A DNA stretch of 28,881 nucleotides from an uncultured Clostridia bacterium (GTDB lineage Bacteria; Bacillota; Clostridia; Oscillospirales; Ruminococcaceae), in assembly GCA_937901805.1 (NCBI GenBank), contig CALDJI010000126.1, positions 1 to 28,881 on the forward strand. The letters are read 5' to 3'. Positions 19,040 to 26,682 of the stretch are shown piece by piece. How positions within the stretch are numbered: position 1 is the stretch's first letter; each line of letters opens with the position of its first letter. The position numbers and the translations under genes were made by a program. The notes beneath the pieces are model-generated. The model was given only the letters and a program-made list of their open reading frames with translations. It was not told the origin of the DNA and made no database searches.

Positions 19040-20950
19040 TTGGAATATCGGGCGGAACAGTATGAAGTGGCGGTAATCGGAGCGGGGCACGCAGGATGTG
19101 AAGCGGCGCTTGCCAGTGCTAGGCTGGGAAGAAAGACCGCAATTTTCACTATTTCCCTGGATGGGATTGCAAATATGCCCTGCAATCCCTCTATCGGAGG
19201 AACGGCGAAGGGGCATCTGGTGCGGGAAATCGACGCGCTCGGCGGGGAAATGGGCCGCGCCGCCGATCACACTTTTTTGCAGAGCCGTATGCTTAACCGC
19301 GGAAAGGGGCCGGCAGTTCACAGCCTGCGTGTACAGGCAGATCGTGTACAGTATCACCTGTATATGAAAAAAATCCTGGAAAACCAGGAAAATCTGGATA
19401 TTAAGCAGGCGGAGGTTACAGAAATCCGGGCGGACAACTCGGGAAAAATCTGTGAACTTGTTACCAAACTGGGCGCTGTATACCCAGTCAAAAAGATTGT
19501 CCTCGCCACGGGGACATACTTGAAAGGACGGATTTTTGTAGGAGAGGCTTCCTATGAAAGCGGGCCGGATGGGACGCAGGCGGCAAACAGCCTGTCCGCT
19601 TCCCTTAAACGTCTGGGGATTTCTCTGCGCCGGTTTAAAACGGGTACTCCTGCCCGGATTCATCGCCGTTCTATAGATTTTTCCGTGTTGGAGGAACAGC
19701 AGGGAGACGACCCAATCGTGCCGTTTTCTTTTGAAACTTCCCCTGAAGGACTGAAAAACCAGGTTGCCTGCCATATCGCCTATACCAATGAGGAAACCCA
19801 TCGGGTGATTTTGGATAATCTGGATCGTTCCCCTCTCTATGGAGGCAAAATCGAGGGAATCGGTCCGCGTTACTGTCCGAGTATAGAGGATAAGGTGGTT
19901 CGATTTTCGGAAAAACCCCGTCATCAGATTTTTGTCGAACCGATGGGATTGGACACTCAAGAGATGTATCTCCAGGGAATGTCCTCCTCGCTTCCGGAGG
20001 ATGTTCAGCTGAAATTTCTACACACGATCAAAGGTCTGGAGCATGCGGAGATGATGCGCGTGGCCTATGCGATTGAATATGACTGCTGTGATCCGCTGGA
20101 ACTTTCCCCTTCGCTGGAATTTAAAAAAATTCCGGGATTGTATGGAGCGGGACAGTTCAACGGGACTTCCGGTTACGAGGAGGCCGCCGCACAGGGGCTT
20201 GTGGCGGGGATCAATGCGGCCCGTTCTCTGGATGGAAAAGAACCACTGATTCTGGATAGGGCGAGTTCCTATATTGGGACGCTTATCGACGATCTTGTGA
20301 TAAAAGGGGTTTCTGATCCTTACCGGATGATGACGTCGCGTTCAGAATATCGTCTGCTGCTGCGTCAGGACAATGCGGAAGAACGTCTGACGCCGGTTGG
20401 CTATGAAATTGGTTTGATAGGGGAAAATCGTTATCAGCATTATCTGCTGCGGAAAGAACAGAAAGAACAGGAGATTCGGCGGTTGAACCGGCAGACAGTC
20501 CCTCCGTCGGAAGCGCTTAACGAGATGCTGGAAAAAGCGGGAACAGCGCCTTTGACTACTGGAGCAAAACTGGCAGATCTTCTGCGCCGGCCGCAGGTCA
20601 GCTATGAAATGCTGGAGCCCTTCGATCGGGAACGCCCAAAATTGGAACGGATGGTGGCAGAACAGGCGGAAATTGCCATCAAATATGAAGGTTATATCAA
20701 AAAGCAGGTAGAGCAGGTGGAGCATATGCGTGCGCTGGAGAGAAAACCGCTCCCGCAGGAAATAGATTACCATGCTATAGAGGGGTTGCGCTTAGAGGCC
20801 AGAGAGAAGCTGGAAAAGATACGTCCAATGAATATCGGCCAGGCTTCGCGGATTTCCGGAGTCAGTCCGGCAGATATTTCCGTACTTCTGATTTACTTGG
20901 AACAGCGAAAGTTTTCACAGCGTGTGGGGGGAAACACAAGCAAGCAGTGA
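19040..20950 (+). CDS. mnmG: tRNA uridine-5-carboxymethylaminomethyl modification enzyme MnmG (GidA)
   Basis: A 636-aa FAD-dependent partner of MnmE. The dinucleotide-binding motif is [12 protein letters not shown] (about 12-23). [33 protein letters not shown] and [15 protein letters not shown] are family hallmarks, and [14 protein letters not shown] closes the tRNA-binding C-terminal domain. Length is normal (about 630 aa). Translation starts at TTG 19040 with AGGAGGG six bases upstream. It is adjacent to mnmE, as expected for the two-protein complex. Confidence 0.97.
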   Translation: MEYRAEQYEVAVIGAGHAGCEAALASARLGRKTAIFTISLDGIANMPCNPSIGGTAKGHLVREIDALGGEMGRAADHTFLQSRMLNRGKGPAVHSLRVQADRVQYHLYMKKILENQENLDIKQAEVTEIRADNSGKICELVTKLGAVYPVKKIVLATGTYLKGRIFVGEASYESGPDGTQAANSLSASLKRLGISLRRFKTGTPARIHRRSIDFSVLEEQQGDDPIVPFSFETSPEGLKNQVACHIAYTNEETHRVILDNLDRSPLYGGKIEGIGPRYCPSIEDKVVRFSEKPRHQIFVEPMGLDTQEMYLQGMSSSLPEDVQLKFLHTIKGLEHAEMMRVAYAIEYDCCDPLELSPSLEFKKIPGLYGAGQFNGTSGYEEAAAQGLVAGINAARSLDGKEPLILDRASSYIGTLIDDLVIKGVSDPYRMMTSRSEYRLLLRQDNAEERLTPVGYEIGLIGENRYQHYLLRKEQKEQEIRRLNRQTVPPSEALNEMLEKAGTAPLTTGAKLADLLRRPQVSYEMLEPFDRERPKLERMVAEQAEIAIKYEGYIKKQVEQVEHMRALERKPLPQEIDYHAIEGLRLEAREKLEKIRPMNIGQASRISGVSPADISVLLIYLEQRKFSQRVGGNTSKQ

Positions 20951-20977
20951 ATGGTGTGTGTAAGAATAAAAATATCA

Positions 20978-21003
20978 TATTTGCATGAATATTCATGCAA
21001 ATA
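20978..21003. repeat. Perfect 26-bp palindrome upstream of rsmG
   Basis: TATTTGCATGAAT (20978-20990) is followed directly by its exact reverse complement, ATTCATGCAAATA (20991-21003). It fills the 71-base gap between the mnmG stop and the preferred rsmG start. With no spacer it would be a poor RNA hairpin, so a dimeric DNA-binding protein site is the more natural reading. It could act as an operator for rsmG. Confidence 0.7.
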
Positions 21004-21021
21004 CAAATGGAGGCGGAAAAG

Positions 21022-21744
21022 GTGGCGTTGAATCCGAATTTTTTGCAGGAAGTTTTTTTAAAAAATTCATTTTCTTTAGATGAAAAACAGGTCTCCTGCT
21101 TTTGTAAATATGCGCAGCTTTTGGTGGAATGGAACCAGAAGATGAACCTGACAGCAATTACCGATGATGAGGGGATTGCATATAAACATTTTGTAGACAG
21201 CCTGGTGCCCCTCTCCCTGCTTGGATCAGATGCTTTTTCCGGGAAGCATCTGATTGATGTCGGTACAGGAGCGGGATTTCCTGGGCTTCCGCTTAAGATT
21301 GCCTGTCCGGAAATGGAACTTACTATGGTAGATTCCCTGAAAAAGCGTGTCGGATTTTTGAAAGAGGTCTGCTCACAGCTTTCTTTACAGGCGGATGTAT
21401 TCCATTTGCGCGCAGAGGAAGCAGGGCATCGGGAGGAACTGAGGGAATCCTTTGACTATGCAACCGCGCGTGCGGTGGCGCATCTGCGGGAACTCAGCGA
21501 ATACTGCCTGCCTTTTGTCCGAGTAGGGGGATATTTCCTTGCGTTCAAAGCAGGTGAGATTGAACAGGAGCTTGATGAATCCCGCAACGCGATTGGAATG
21601 CTTGGCGGAAAAGTGGAGCGGATTATCCCCTATGAGGTACCCCATACAGGCAGACGCACGCTGCTGGTGATTAAAAAAATATCGCAGACTCTTCCAAAAT
21701 ACCCGCGTAATCCTGCGAAAATAGCAAAAACTCCCTTGAAGTAG
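21022..21744 (+). CDS. rsmG: 16S rRNA (guanine-527-N7)-methyltransferase RsmG (GidB)
   Basis: A 240-aa SAM-dependent methyltransferase that modifies G527 of 16S rRNA, where loss can give low-level streptomycin resistance. WNQKMNLTAITD, the SAM loop LIDVGTGAGFPGLP (77-90), VDSLKKRVGFL and the later ATARAVA.L strand are all present. I choose the GTG at 21022, with TGGAGG eight bases upstream, giving MALNPNFLQE and a length like B. subtilis RsmG (239 aa). The open frame continues back to an ATG at 20995, but that codon lies inside a perfect palindrome and lacks a ribosome-binding site. Confidence 0.93.
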   Translation: MALNPNFLQEVFLKNSFSLDEKQVSCFCKYAQLLVEWNQKMNLTAITDDEGIAYKHFVDSLVPLSLLGSDAFSGKHLIDVGTGAGFPGLPLKIACPEMELTMVDSLKKRVGFLKEVCSQLSLQADVFHLRAEEAGHREELRESFDYATARAVAHLRELSEYCLPFVRVGGYFLAFKAGEIEQELDESRNAIGMLGGKVERIIPYEVPHTGRRTLLVIKKISQTLPKYPRNPAKIAKTPLK

Positions 21745-21800
21745 CAGGGTTTCTTGAGGAAAAAAGTCGCTATTTGCTGAATTTTTTGCGTGGAAAATAC

Positions 21801-21829
21801 TGGAAATAAAAGCGCTTTTGTGGTATAGT
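21801..21829 (+). promoter_or_regulatory. Promoter for noc
   Basis: TGGAAA (21801-21806), a 17-base spacer and TATAGT (21824-21829), with TG one base upstream of the -10 (extended -10). The spacer contains the perfect 12-bp palindrome AAAAGCGCTTTT (21808-21819), which could be an operator. It lies about 35 bases ahead of the noc start. Confidence 0.55.
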
Positions 21830-21862
21830 CTAAACAGGACAAGCCATGGAGGTGCTTTATTT

Positions 21863-22681
21863 ATGCCATCACTTTTTGCGAAAGAAAAGACAGTTAATCG
21901 GGTGGTTCTATTGGATACCTCCTGTATTTTTCCTAATCCGGCTCAACCACGCAAAGTTTTTGAACAATCGGAACTGATACAGTTAAGGGATAGCATTGTA
22001 GCCAATGGATTGTTACAGCCATTAACAGTACGCCGTGTTACGGATAAGCTCTACGAACTGATTGCAGGAGAACGAAGGCTTCGGGCATGCCAGATGGCGG
22101 AAATCACCCAGGTTCCGTGTATTATTGTGGATGTCACTGAGCAGCAATCTGCAATCTATGCACTGATTGAGAATATTCAGCGTGCAGATTTGAATTTCTT
22201 TGAACAGGCATTGGGAATCCGAACTTTAATGGATGAGTGGGGAATTACCCAGGCACAGGCCGCATGTAAGCTCGGTATGGCACAATCCACAGTAGCGAAT
22301 AAGCTCCGGCTATTAAAGCTTACACCAGAACAGCAGAAAAAAATCATAGAATCTGGATTGACGGAACGCCATGCCAGGGCCTTGCTGCGCTTGGAACCGG
22401 AGCAGAGGGAGCAGGTCCTCACTCTGATGATTGATAAACAATGGAATGTAGTGCAAGCAGACGAGTATATCGACAAACTGATGAAAGTACCGGAGACAGC
22501 GGATAAACCAAAAAAATTTCTGATTGTCAAAGACGTACGGATTTTTTTTAATACCATTCGCAAGGCTATTGATGTTATGAAGCGTTCCGGAATTGCGGCG
22601 GTTGCAACTAAACAGGAAAGGGAGGACTGTATCGAGTATATTGTTAAAATTCCTTTAGATAGTGCTGAGCAAAAAGAATAG
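21863..22681 (+). CDS. noc: Nucleoid occlusion protein Noc (ParB paralogue)
   Basis: A 272-aa ParB-family CTP-dependent DNA clamp that prevents division over the chromosome. The CTP-binding motifs are GERRLRA (69-75) and ENIQRADLNFFEQA (103-116). In the helix-turn-helix, the residues that separate Noc from ParB are Noc-like: Q141 in AQSTVANKLR, K147 in the same helix and R169 in TERHARAL. Position between rsmG and soj also matches B. subtilis noc. The start at 21863 has GGAGGTG upstream. The N-terminus (MPSLFAKEKTVNR) is shorter than the membrane-binding amphipathic helix of B. subtilis Noc, so membrane attachment is uncertain. Confidence 0.88.
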   Translation: MPSLFAKEKTVNRVVLLDTSCIFPNPAQPRKVFEQSELIQLRDSIVANGLLQPLTVRRVTDKLYELIAGERRLRACQMAEITQVPCIIVDVTEQQSAIYALIENIQRADLNFFEQALGIRTLMDEWGITQAQAACKLGMAQSTVANKLRLLKLTPEQQKKIIESGLTERHARALLRLEPEQREQVLTLMIDKQWNVVQADEYIDKLMKVPETADKPKKFLIVKDVRIFFNTIRKAIDVMKRSGIAAVATKQEREDCIEYIVKIPLDSAEQKE

Positions 22682-22732
22682 GTGGTTCATCAAGGCAGAA
22701 GCCTTTTTGATATACACTCCTCTGTTTGATAA

Positions 22733-22770
22733 GGCAAAGGGCGGCGATTTTTCAATCGCCGCCCTTTGCC
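22733..22770. terminator. Large perfect hairpin after noc
   Basis: GGCAAAGGGCGGCGATT (22733-22749) and its exact reverse complement (22754-22770) form a 17-pair GC-rich stem with a TTTC loop. The sequence after it is GTGAAAAAAC rather than a T run, so it is not a textbook intrinsic terminator in either direction. It may end noc transcription with help from Rho or NusG, or protect the 3' end. Confidence 0.6.
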
Positions 22771-22842
22771 GTGAAAAAACACGGAATGATATGGGATAAA
22801 TTCCAGTAAAAAAACGTAGAATAGGGGTGTGGTTGTAATTTA

Positions 22843-22876
22843 CTTATTTGATGTTTCACGTGAAACATCAAATAAG
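22843..22876. other. parS centromere site within a 34-bp perfect palindrome
   Basis: The core TGTTTCACGTGAAACA (22852-22867) is identical to the B. subtilis parS consensus, the loading site for ParB/Spo0J. Perfect dyad symmetry continues for nine more bases on each side: CTTATTTGA on the left and its complement on the right. It lies upstream of soj-parB, so ParB bound here would both nucleate the partition complex and could influence the operon. Confidence 0.92.
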
Positions 22877-22975
22877 CAATCTATTCTATTCTATTTTGAT
22901 GATGGACTGGCTGGGTGTTGGATTTCATTTTTTATACGGGATCTGTATCAGTGAAAAGTCCTACATTTTTAAAAT

Positions 22976-22991
22976 TGTTTCATGTGAAACA
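22976..22991. other. Second parS site (one mismatch)
   Basis: TGTTTCATGTGAAACA differs from the parS consensus only at one central base (C to T). It is 124 bases from the perfect site and 20 bases upstream of the soj -35, close enough to affect promoter use. Confidence 0.75.
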
Positions 22992-23010
22992 GGAAACTTG
23001 GATTTTTTCT

Positions 23011-23038
23011 TTGAAACAAGCGAGGCATATGCTATAAT
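23011..23038 (+). promoter_or_regulatory. soj-parB promoter
   Basis: TTGAAA (23011-23016), a 16-base spacer and TATAAT (23033-23038), with TGC directly before the -10 (extended -10). It faces soj and implies a short leader. Confidence 0.7.
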
Positions 23039-23103
23039 AAAGACAATCCGGATATGATTAAGAAGTTCGTATGATTCAGAGGAGAGGGGAACATATCATA
23101 ACT

Positions 23104-23877
23104 ATGGGTAAAATTATAGCGATTGCCAATCAAAAAGGCGGGGTTGGAAAGACTACTACGGCAGTAAATCTGAGTGCAGCAATTGGTGATCATCGAAAAA
23201 AAGTACTTTTGATTGATATTGATCCCCAGGGAAATGCTACCAGCGGGTTTGGCGTCAATAAAAAAGGGATTCGAGGTTCCAGTTATGATTTGTTGATTGG
23301 AAAATGTGGGATTGAACAAGTTCTTGTTGAAACTGCTTTCCGCAACGTATCCCTGATTCCTTCAGATATGGCACTTGCAGCTGCGGAAATTGAGCTGGTT
23401 GATCTCCAGGATAGGGTAAATCGGCTGAAAAATGCCATTGGTCTCATCAAAGATCAGTACGATTATATCTTTATCGATTGCCCGCCGTCCTTGGGACTAA
23501 TTACGCTCAACGCTATGAACGCATCGGATACTGTGCTGGTTCCTATCCAATGCGAATATTATGCATTGGAAGGGCTATCCCAGCTAATTGCTACCGTGCG
23601 CCAGGTGAAACGCCTGTACAATCCTTCCTTGGACATGGAGGGTGTACTCCTGACAATGTATGATGGACGCCTGAATCTTACCATGCAGGTGGTAGATGAG
23701 GTGAAAAAATATTTTCCGCAGAAAGTATATAAGACGGTCATTCCGAGGAATGTCCGCCTATCAGAGGCTCCGAGCTTTGGACAGCCGGTAATCTATTTCG
23801 ACAGGAGCTCCAAAGGGGCGAAAGCGTATCAGGAGCTTGCAGAGGAATTTTTGAAAATGAACAGGGGGAGACGGTAA
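23104..23877 (+). CDS. soj: Chromosome partitioning ATPase Soj (ParA)
   Basis: A 257-aa Walker-type partition ATPase that forms DNA-bound dimers, works with ParB to move origins apart and, in B. subtilis, regulates DnaA. MGKIIAIANQKGGVGKTTT carries the deviant Walker A (11-18) with its signature lysine K11. Then come LLIDIDPQGNATSG, FIDCPPSLG and TMYDGR.NL. The frame extends to an ATG at 23071. I prefer 23104 because ParA proteins begin M-x-K-I-I-A-x-x-N-Q-K-G-G, and GAGGAGAGGGG precedes it, though spacing (about 13) is long. The stop overlaps the parB ATG by one base (TAATG). Confidence 0.95.
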   Translation: MGKIIAIANQKGGVGKTTTAVNLSAAIGDHRKKVLLIDIDPQGNATSGFGVNKKGIRGSSYDLLIGKCGIEQVLVETAFRNVSLIPSDMALAAAEIELVDLQDRVNRLKNAIGLIKDQYDYIFIDCPPSLGLITLNAMNASDTVLVPIQCEYYALEGLSQLIATVRQVKRLYNPSLDMEGVLLTMYDGRLNLTMQVVDEVKKYFPQKVYKTVIPRNVRLSEAPSFGQPVIYFDRSSKGAKAYQELAEEFLKMNRGRR

Positions 23878-24737
23878 TGGCAAAAAAAGGAGGACTTGGA
23901 AAAGGATTGGATGCCTTGTTCGCAGATAACAGTACGATGGAAGAAGAACAGGGTGTTCAAATGCTGCGTCTTTCTGAAATTGAACCGAATAGAAATCAAC
24001 CTAGAAAGGAATTTGATCGGGAAGCTCTGCAGCAGCTTGCCGATTCTATCCGGGAACATGGTGTGCTTCAGCCGCTTTTGGTACGGAGCATAGGGGAGAG
24101 CAGCTATCAATTGGTGGCCGGAGAACGTCGCTGGCGCGCAGCCAGAATGGCGGGAATGAGCGAAGTTCCGGTAATTGTCAAGGAACTGGATGATACCCAG
24201 GCCATGGAGATCGCCCTGATTGAAAATCTTCAGCGCGAAGATCTTAATCCGATTGAAGAAGCATTGGGATATCAGGCTTTGATAGAACAGTACGGTATGA
24301 CCCAGGAAGAGGTGGCAAAACGAGTCGGAAAGTCTCGCCCTGCGATCGCGAACGCACTGCGTCTGCTTGGCTTGCCTCAGCCGATTTTGGAAATGGTGAA
24401 ACACGGCGAAATCACTTCCGGACATGCAAGAGCGCTCCTCGCTTTTGAATCTGAGGAAGAAATGCTAGCCGTGGCGCAGAAAATCATCTCCTATGGGCTG
24501 ACTGTGCGCGATGTAGAGAGGATGGCAAAACCAAAAGAGGAAAAAAATCAGGAACCTGCATTGTCGGACAGCTATTTCAAGGAAGTGGAAGTTGCTCTGG
24601 TCCATACTTTGGGCAGAAAAATCAAGGTCTCTGAAAAGAAAAACGGCAGGGGAATTGTTCAGATTGAATTTTTTGGAAAAGAAGATTTAGAAGAGATTGC
24701 CAATCTTTTGGCGGGTGAACATGAAAAGGAACTATAA
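23877..24737 (+). CDS. parB: Chromosome partitioning protein ParB (Spo0J)
   Basis: A 286-aa CTP-dependent clamp that loads at parS and recruits condensin. The N-terminus (KKGGLGKGLDALF) supplies the ParA-stimulating basic peptide. The CTP motifs are GERRWRAARM (82-91) and ENLQREDLNPIEEA (116-129). The helix-turn-helix carries parS-type specificity residues: R155 in GKSRPAIAN and G183 in TSGHARAL. The C-terminal dimerisation region ends IEFFGKEDLEEIANLL. It overlaps soj by one base and has AGGGGGAGA as a ribosome-binding site. With the noc product nearby, the two paralogues are clearly separable. Confidence 0.96.
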   Translation: MAKKGGLGKGLDALFADNSTMEEEQGVQMLRLSEIEPNRNQPRKEFDREALQQLADSIREHGVLQPLLVRSIGESSYQLVAGERRWRAARMAGMSEVPVIVKELDDTQAMEIALIENLQREDLNPIEEALGYQALIEQYGMTQEEVAKRVGKSRPAIANALRLLGLPQPILEMVKHGEITSGHARALLAFESEEEMLAVAQKIISYGLTVRDVERMAKPKEEKNQEPALSDSYFKEVEVALVHTLGRKIKVSEKKNGRGIVQIEFFGKEDLEEIANLLAGEHEKEL

Positions 24738-24740
24738 AAA

Positions 24741-24770
24741 GGCGGGGGATGGCGAAAGCGATCCCCCGCC
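24741..24770 (+). terminator. Hairpin with GAAA tetraloop after parB
   Basis: GGCGGGGGAT (24741-24750) pairs with ATCCCCCGCC (24761-24770). The inner part is a G-G mismatch, two G-C pairs and a GAAA tetraloop. It starts three bases after the parB stop and ends the operon, although the following sequence (TCTGCCTTATTATA) is only moderately T-rich. Confidence 0.65.
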
Positions 24771-24809
24771 TCTGCCTTATTATATGTGGTCAAGGTAAGG
24801 AGAATTGAT

Positions 24810-25538
24810 ATGAACTATCTAAACGGCATTTTCGAACGGACTGCCCGCATTGCCTATTATGAATGCGGATTGGAAAACAAAATAAAATTGTCCAACCTTT
24901 TACGACATACACAGGAAATAGCAAGCAGGCATCTGGACGTTCAAGGATACCCATATGCAAAGCTGGAGGAATTAGGGACTGTATTCCTGCTTTCCAGGCT
25001 GGCAGTCCGGATCTACAGCATCCCCAAGGCAGGGGAGGAGATTGTAGAACGAACCTGGGCAAAGGGAACCAAAGGCGCTTATTTCCTTAGGGACTGCACC
25101 TTTTCCGATCAAAACGGCAATTTGAAAGTGGAAATTTCTACCATGTGGATTTTAGTTGATCCGAAAAGCCATACTGTACTTAAACCAAACAGCCTGTCTT
25201 TTTCCATTGATATGCGTCCGGATCTTTCCGTTTCTGTCCAAGCCAAACAAAGAATGAAAACGACGGTTCCAGAGTATTACGGTATACGTCCGGTGCGTTT
25301 TTCAGATATTGACTGCAACCATCATATCAATAATGCTGTTTACGCGGATATCTGTTGTGATTTTGTACATGCTAATCTCTGGGAACAGGAAATCCGGGAA
25401 TTTGCCATACATTTTGCTCATGAAGCAAAATTTGGTGAGGAACTTGCCATTTTTGGAGAGACCTTTTCCAAAGATTCTCATATTATTTTGGCAAAAACAG
25501 GGGAAACAGTTTGCTTTGAAGCATCGATTGTGCTATAA
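24810..25538 (+). CDS. Acyl-ACP thioesterase (FatA/FatB family)
   Basis: A 242-aa double-hotdog protein that would release fatty acids from acyl carrier protein in the cytoplasm. The first hotdog contains YECGLENKIKLSNLLRHTQ and the second DIDCNHHINNAVYAD (166-180), matching the family motif with catalytic Asn and His (N170, H172) in D-x-N-x-H-x-N-N. The ATG at 24810 has AAGGAG about 7 bases upstream. The GTG further upstream is not needed. Bacterial members of this family are common in Clostridia, where substrate range varies. It follows the parB hairpin and appears to be its own unit. Confidence 0.88.
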   Translation: MNYLNGIFERTARIAYYECGLENKIKLSNLLRHTQEIASRHLDVQGYPYAKLEELGTVFLLSRLAVRIYSIPKAGEEIVERTWAKGTKGAYFLRDCTFSDQNGNLKVEISTMWILVDPKSHTVLKPNSLSFSIDMRPDLSVSVQAKQRMKTTVPEYYGIRPVRFSDIDCNHHINNAVYADICCDFVHANLWEQEIREFAIHFAHEAKFGEELAIFGETFSKDSHIILAKTGETVCFEASIVL

Positions 25539-25539
25539 T
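25511..25539 (+). promoter_or_regulatory. Promoter for the flavin reductase gene
   Basis: TTGCTT (25511-25516), a 17-base spacer and TATAAT (25534-25539) with TGC before it (extended -10). The -10 overlaps the stop codon of the thioesterase gene. Confidence 0.5.
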
Positions 25540-25578
25540 TTAATTATACAAATTCAGTATAGAAAGTGTGGCAGGAAA

Positions 25579-26124
25579 ATGGACATTACCGCATTGTTTC
25601 AATTAAGCTATGGGATCTACTATATTACCTCCCATGTAGGGGAAAAACAGGCTGGATGTGTGGTCAATACGGTGTTTCAGCTGACTGCGGATCCTGTTAC
25701 CGTTGGCGTCAGCGTGGCAAAGGAAAACCAGACTTATGATTATATCATGCAAACAGGGACCATTGGTGTGACCATCCTTGGAGAAAGTGCGGACAGCAAA
25801 ATGCTGGGAAAATTCGGTTATCGTTCCGGAAGGGATGTCGATAAATTTGCCGATACCAAATACCATATCGGCGTCAATGGGGATGCTTTGATTGATGAAT
25901 CTGCTGTGGGGCACCTGGATGGTACAGTTATTCACCAACTGGATATGGGAACGCATGTGCTCTTTGTCATCCGGGTGGATGAGGCCGAAAACTGTGGGAG
26001 CAGTGACCGCCCAATGACTTATCATTATTACCGCGAGGTCAAAAAGGGCCAGTCCAGCAAGTTTGCTCCAACCTATGTGAACCCTGTAGAATTGGCCCGT
26101 ATGCAAAAGGAAAAACAAAAATAA
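25579..26124 (+). CDS. Flavin reductase-like domain protein, 181 aa
   Basis: FMN-binding split-barrel protein. YGIYYITSHVGEKQAGC.VNTVFQLTADP.TV.VSV.KEN.TYDYIMQTG is the characteristic flavin-reductase pattern, followed by a G..SGRDVDKF loop and a HVLFVIRV strand that close the barrel. In many anaerobes this domain is fused to a rubredoxin in oxygen-detoxifying proteins. Here it stands alone, with a short basic tail (MQKEKQK) and no CPxC motif. It may reduce flavin for a partner elsewhere. The ATG at 25579 has GCAGGAAA directly before it. The frame extends upstream into the thioesterase gene but that part is out-of-frame shadow. Confidence 0.85.
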   Translation: MDITALFQLSYGIYYITSHVGEKQAGCVVNTVFQLTADPVTVGVSVAKENQTYDYIMQTGTIGVTILGESADSKMLGKFGYRSGRDVDKFADTKYHIGVNGDALIDESAVGHLDGTVIHQLDMGTHVLFVIRVDEAENCGSSDRPMTYHYYREVKKGQSSKFAPTYVNPVELARMQKEKQK

Positions 26125-26144
26125 AAACTTTTTTCAAAAAAAGG

Positions 26145-26173
26145 TTGACAAAAGGACAAGACTATATTATAAT
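26145..26173 (+). promoter_or_regulatory. Consensus promoter for the tRNA pair
   Basis: TTGACA (26145-26150), exactly 17 bases, then TATAAT (26168-26173). Both hexamers are perfect, as expected for stable RNA genes. It lies about 37 bases before tRNA-Met. Confidence 0.9.
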
Positions 26174-26209
26174 TTAACTCGCTCACTACAAAACAAGTGG
26201 GCGAACTAT

Positions 26210-26286
26210 GGCGGCATAGCTCAGTTGGCTAGAGCATGCGGTTCATACCCGCAGTGTCGTTGGTTCAACTCCAACTGCCGCTACCA
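26210..26286 (+). tRNA. tRNA-Met (CAT), elongator type
   Basis: A 77-base cloverleaf. The acceptor GGCGGCA pairs with TGCCGCT (first pair G-U). The D-arm is GCTC..GAGC, the anticodon stem TGCGG/CCGCA with loop TTCATAC (anticodon CAT), and the T-arm GTTGG-TTCAACT-CCAAC. The CCA end is encoded. The anticodon stem lacks the three G-C pairs of initiator tRNA, and the sequence resembles B. subtilis elongator tRNA-Met. A tRNA-Ile2 with a lysidine-modified CAT is less likely. Confidence 0.93.
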
Positions 26287-26320
26287 GACATATAAACCTC
26301 ATTGCGGGGTTTATATAGAT

Positions 26321-26395
26321 GGCCCGTTGGTCAAGTGGTTAAGACACCGCCCTTTCACGGCAGTAACATGGGTTCAACTCCCCTACGGGTCACCA
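26321..26395 (+). tRNA. tRNA-Glu (TTC)
   Basis: A 75-base cloverleaf. The acceptor GGCCCGT pairs with ACGGGTC (one G-U). The anticodon stem CCGCC/GGCAG-type arm holds CTTTCAC with anticodon TTC, the T-loop is GTTCAACTC and the CCA end is encoded. It is co-transcribed with tRNA-Met, 34 bases downstream. Confidence 0.93.
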
Positions 26396-26397
26396 AG

Positions 26398-26430
26398 AAG
26401 CCTTCCGAATTCTTTCGGAAGGCTTTTTTT
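26398..26430 (+). terminator. Rho-independent terminator of the tRNA operon
   Basis: AAGCCTTCCGAA (26398-26409) and TTCGGAAGGCTT (26414-26425) form a 12-pair stem, followed by a run of T residues to 26430. It begins two bases after the CCA of tRNA-Glu. Confidence 0.92.
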
Positions 26431-26498
26431 CTGTCCTGAATCTGAGGATTTTGTCATAATTTTTCTACGGGGAATCCCTATCCTCACGCATGGAATTA

Positions 26499-26507
26499 TG
26501 ATATAAT
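26499..26507 (+). promoter_or_regulatory. Extended -10 promoter for the HAAS-domain operon
   Basis: TGATATAAT (26499-26507) is an extended -10 element. No good -35 lies 17 bases upstream. It leaves a leader of roughly 170 bases before the first gene, in which I recognised no riboswitch. Confidence 0.45.
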
Positions 26508-26682
26508 AACCGCATAGACTTCGGTCAGAGCCAAAGGTCCCGCAACACTTCTGTATGCAAAATCCCCCATACATATTATAGGTTATTGGATGGGGAATAA
26601 AATAAATTGCTCTTGCGGGGTGAATTTAGGAAAAGGCTCGGATCGAACTGGTTTGGATGGAATAGAAAGGAGATGAGAAAGT

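Larger units (their letters stand above)
22682..23103. other. noc-soj intergenic region carrying parS sites
   Basis: A 422-base spacer holding, in order, the noc hairpin, a perfect parS within a 34-bp palindrome, a second parS with one mismatch, and the soj promoter. I found no gene in it. Its sites are listed separately. Confidence 0.7.

Noticed and set aside
18737..19960. 407-aa open frame antisense to mnmE and mnmG
   Set aside because: It spans two real genes on the other strand and shows no recognisable motif.
25309..25578. N-terminal extension of the flavin reductase
   Set aside because: It is the shifted frame of the thioesterase gene, and flavin-reductase homology begins at the ATG at 25579.
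26210..26286. Initiator tRNA-Met or tRNA-Ile2
   Set aside because: The anticodon stem lacks the G-C triplets of initiator tRNA, and the body resembles elongator tRNA-Met more than Ile2.
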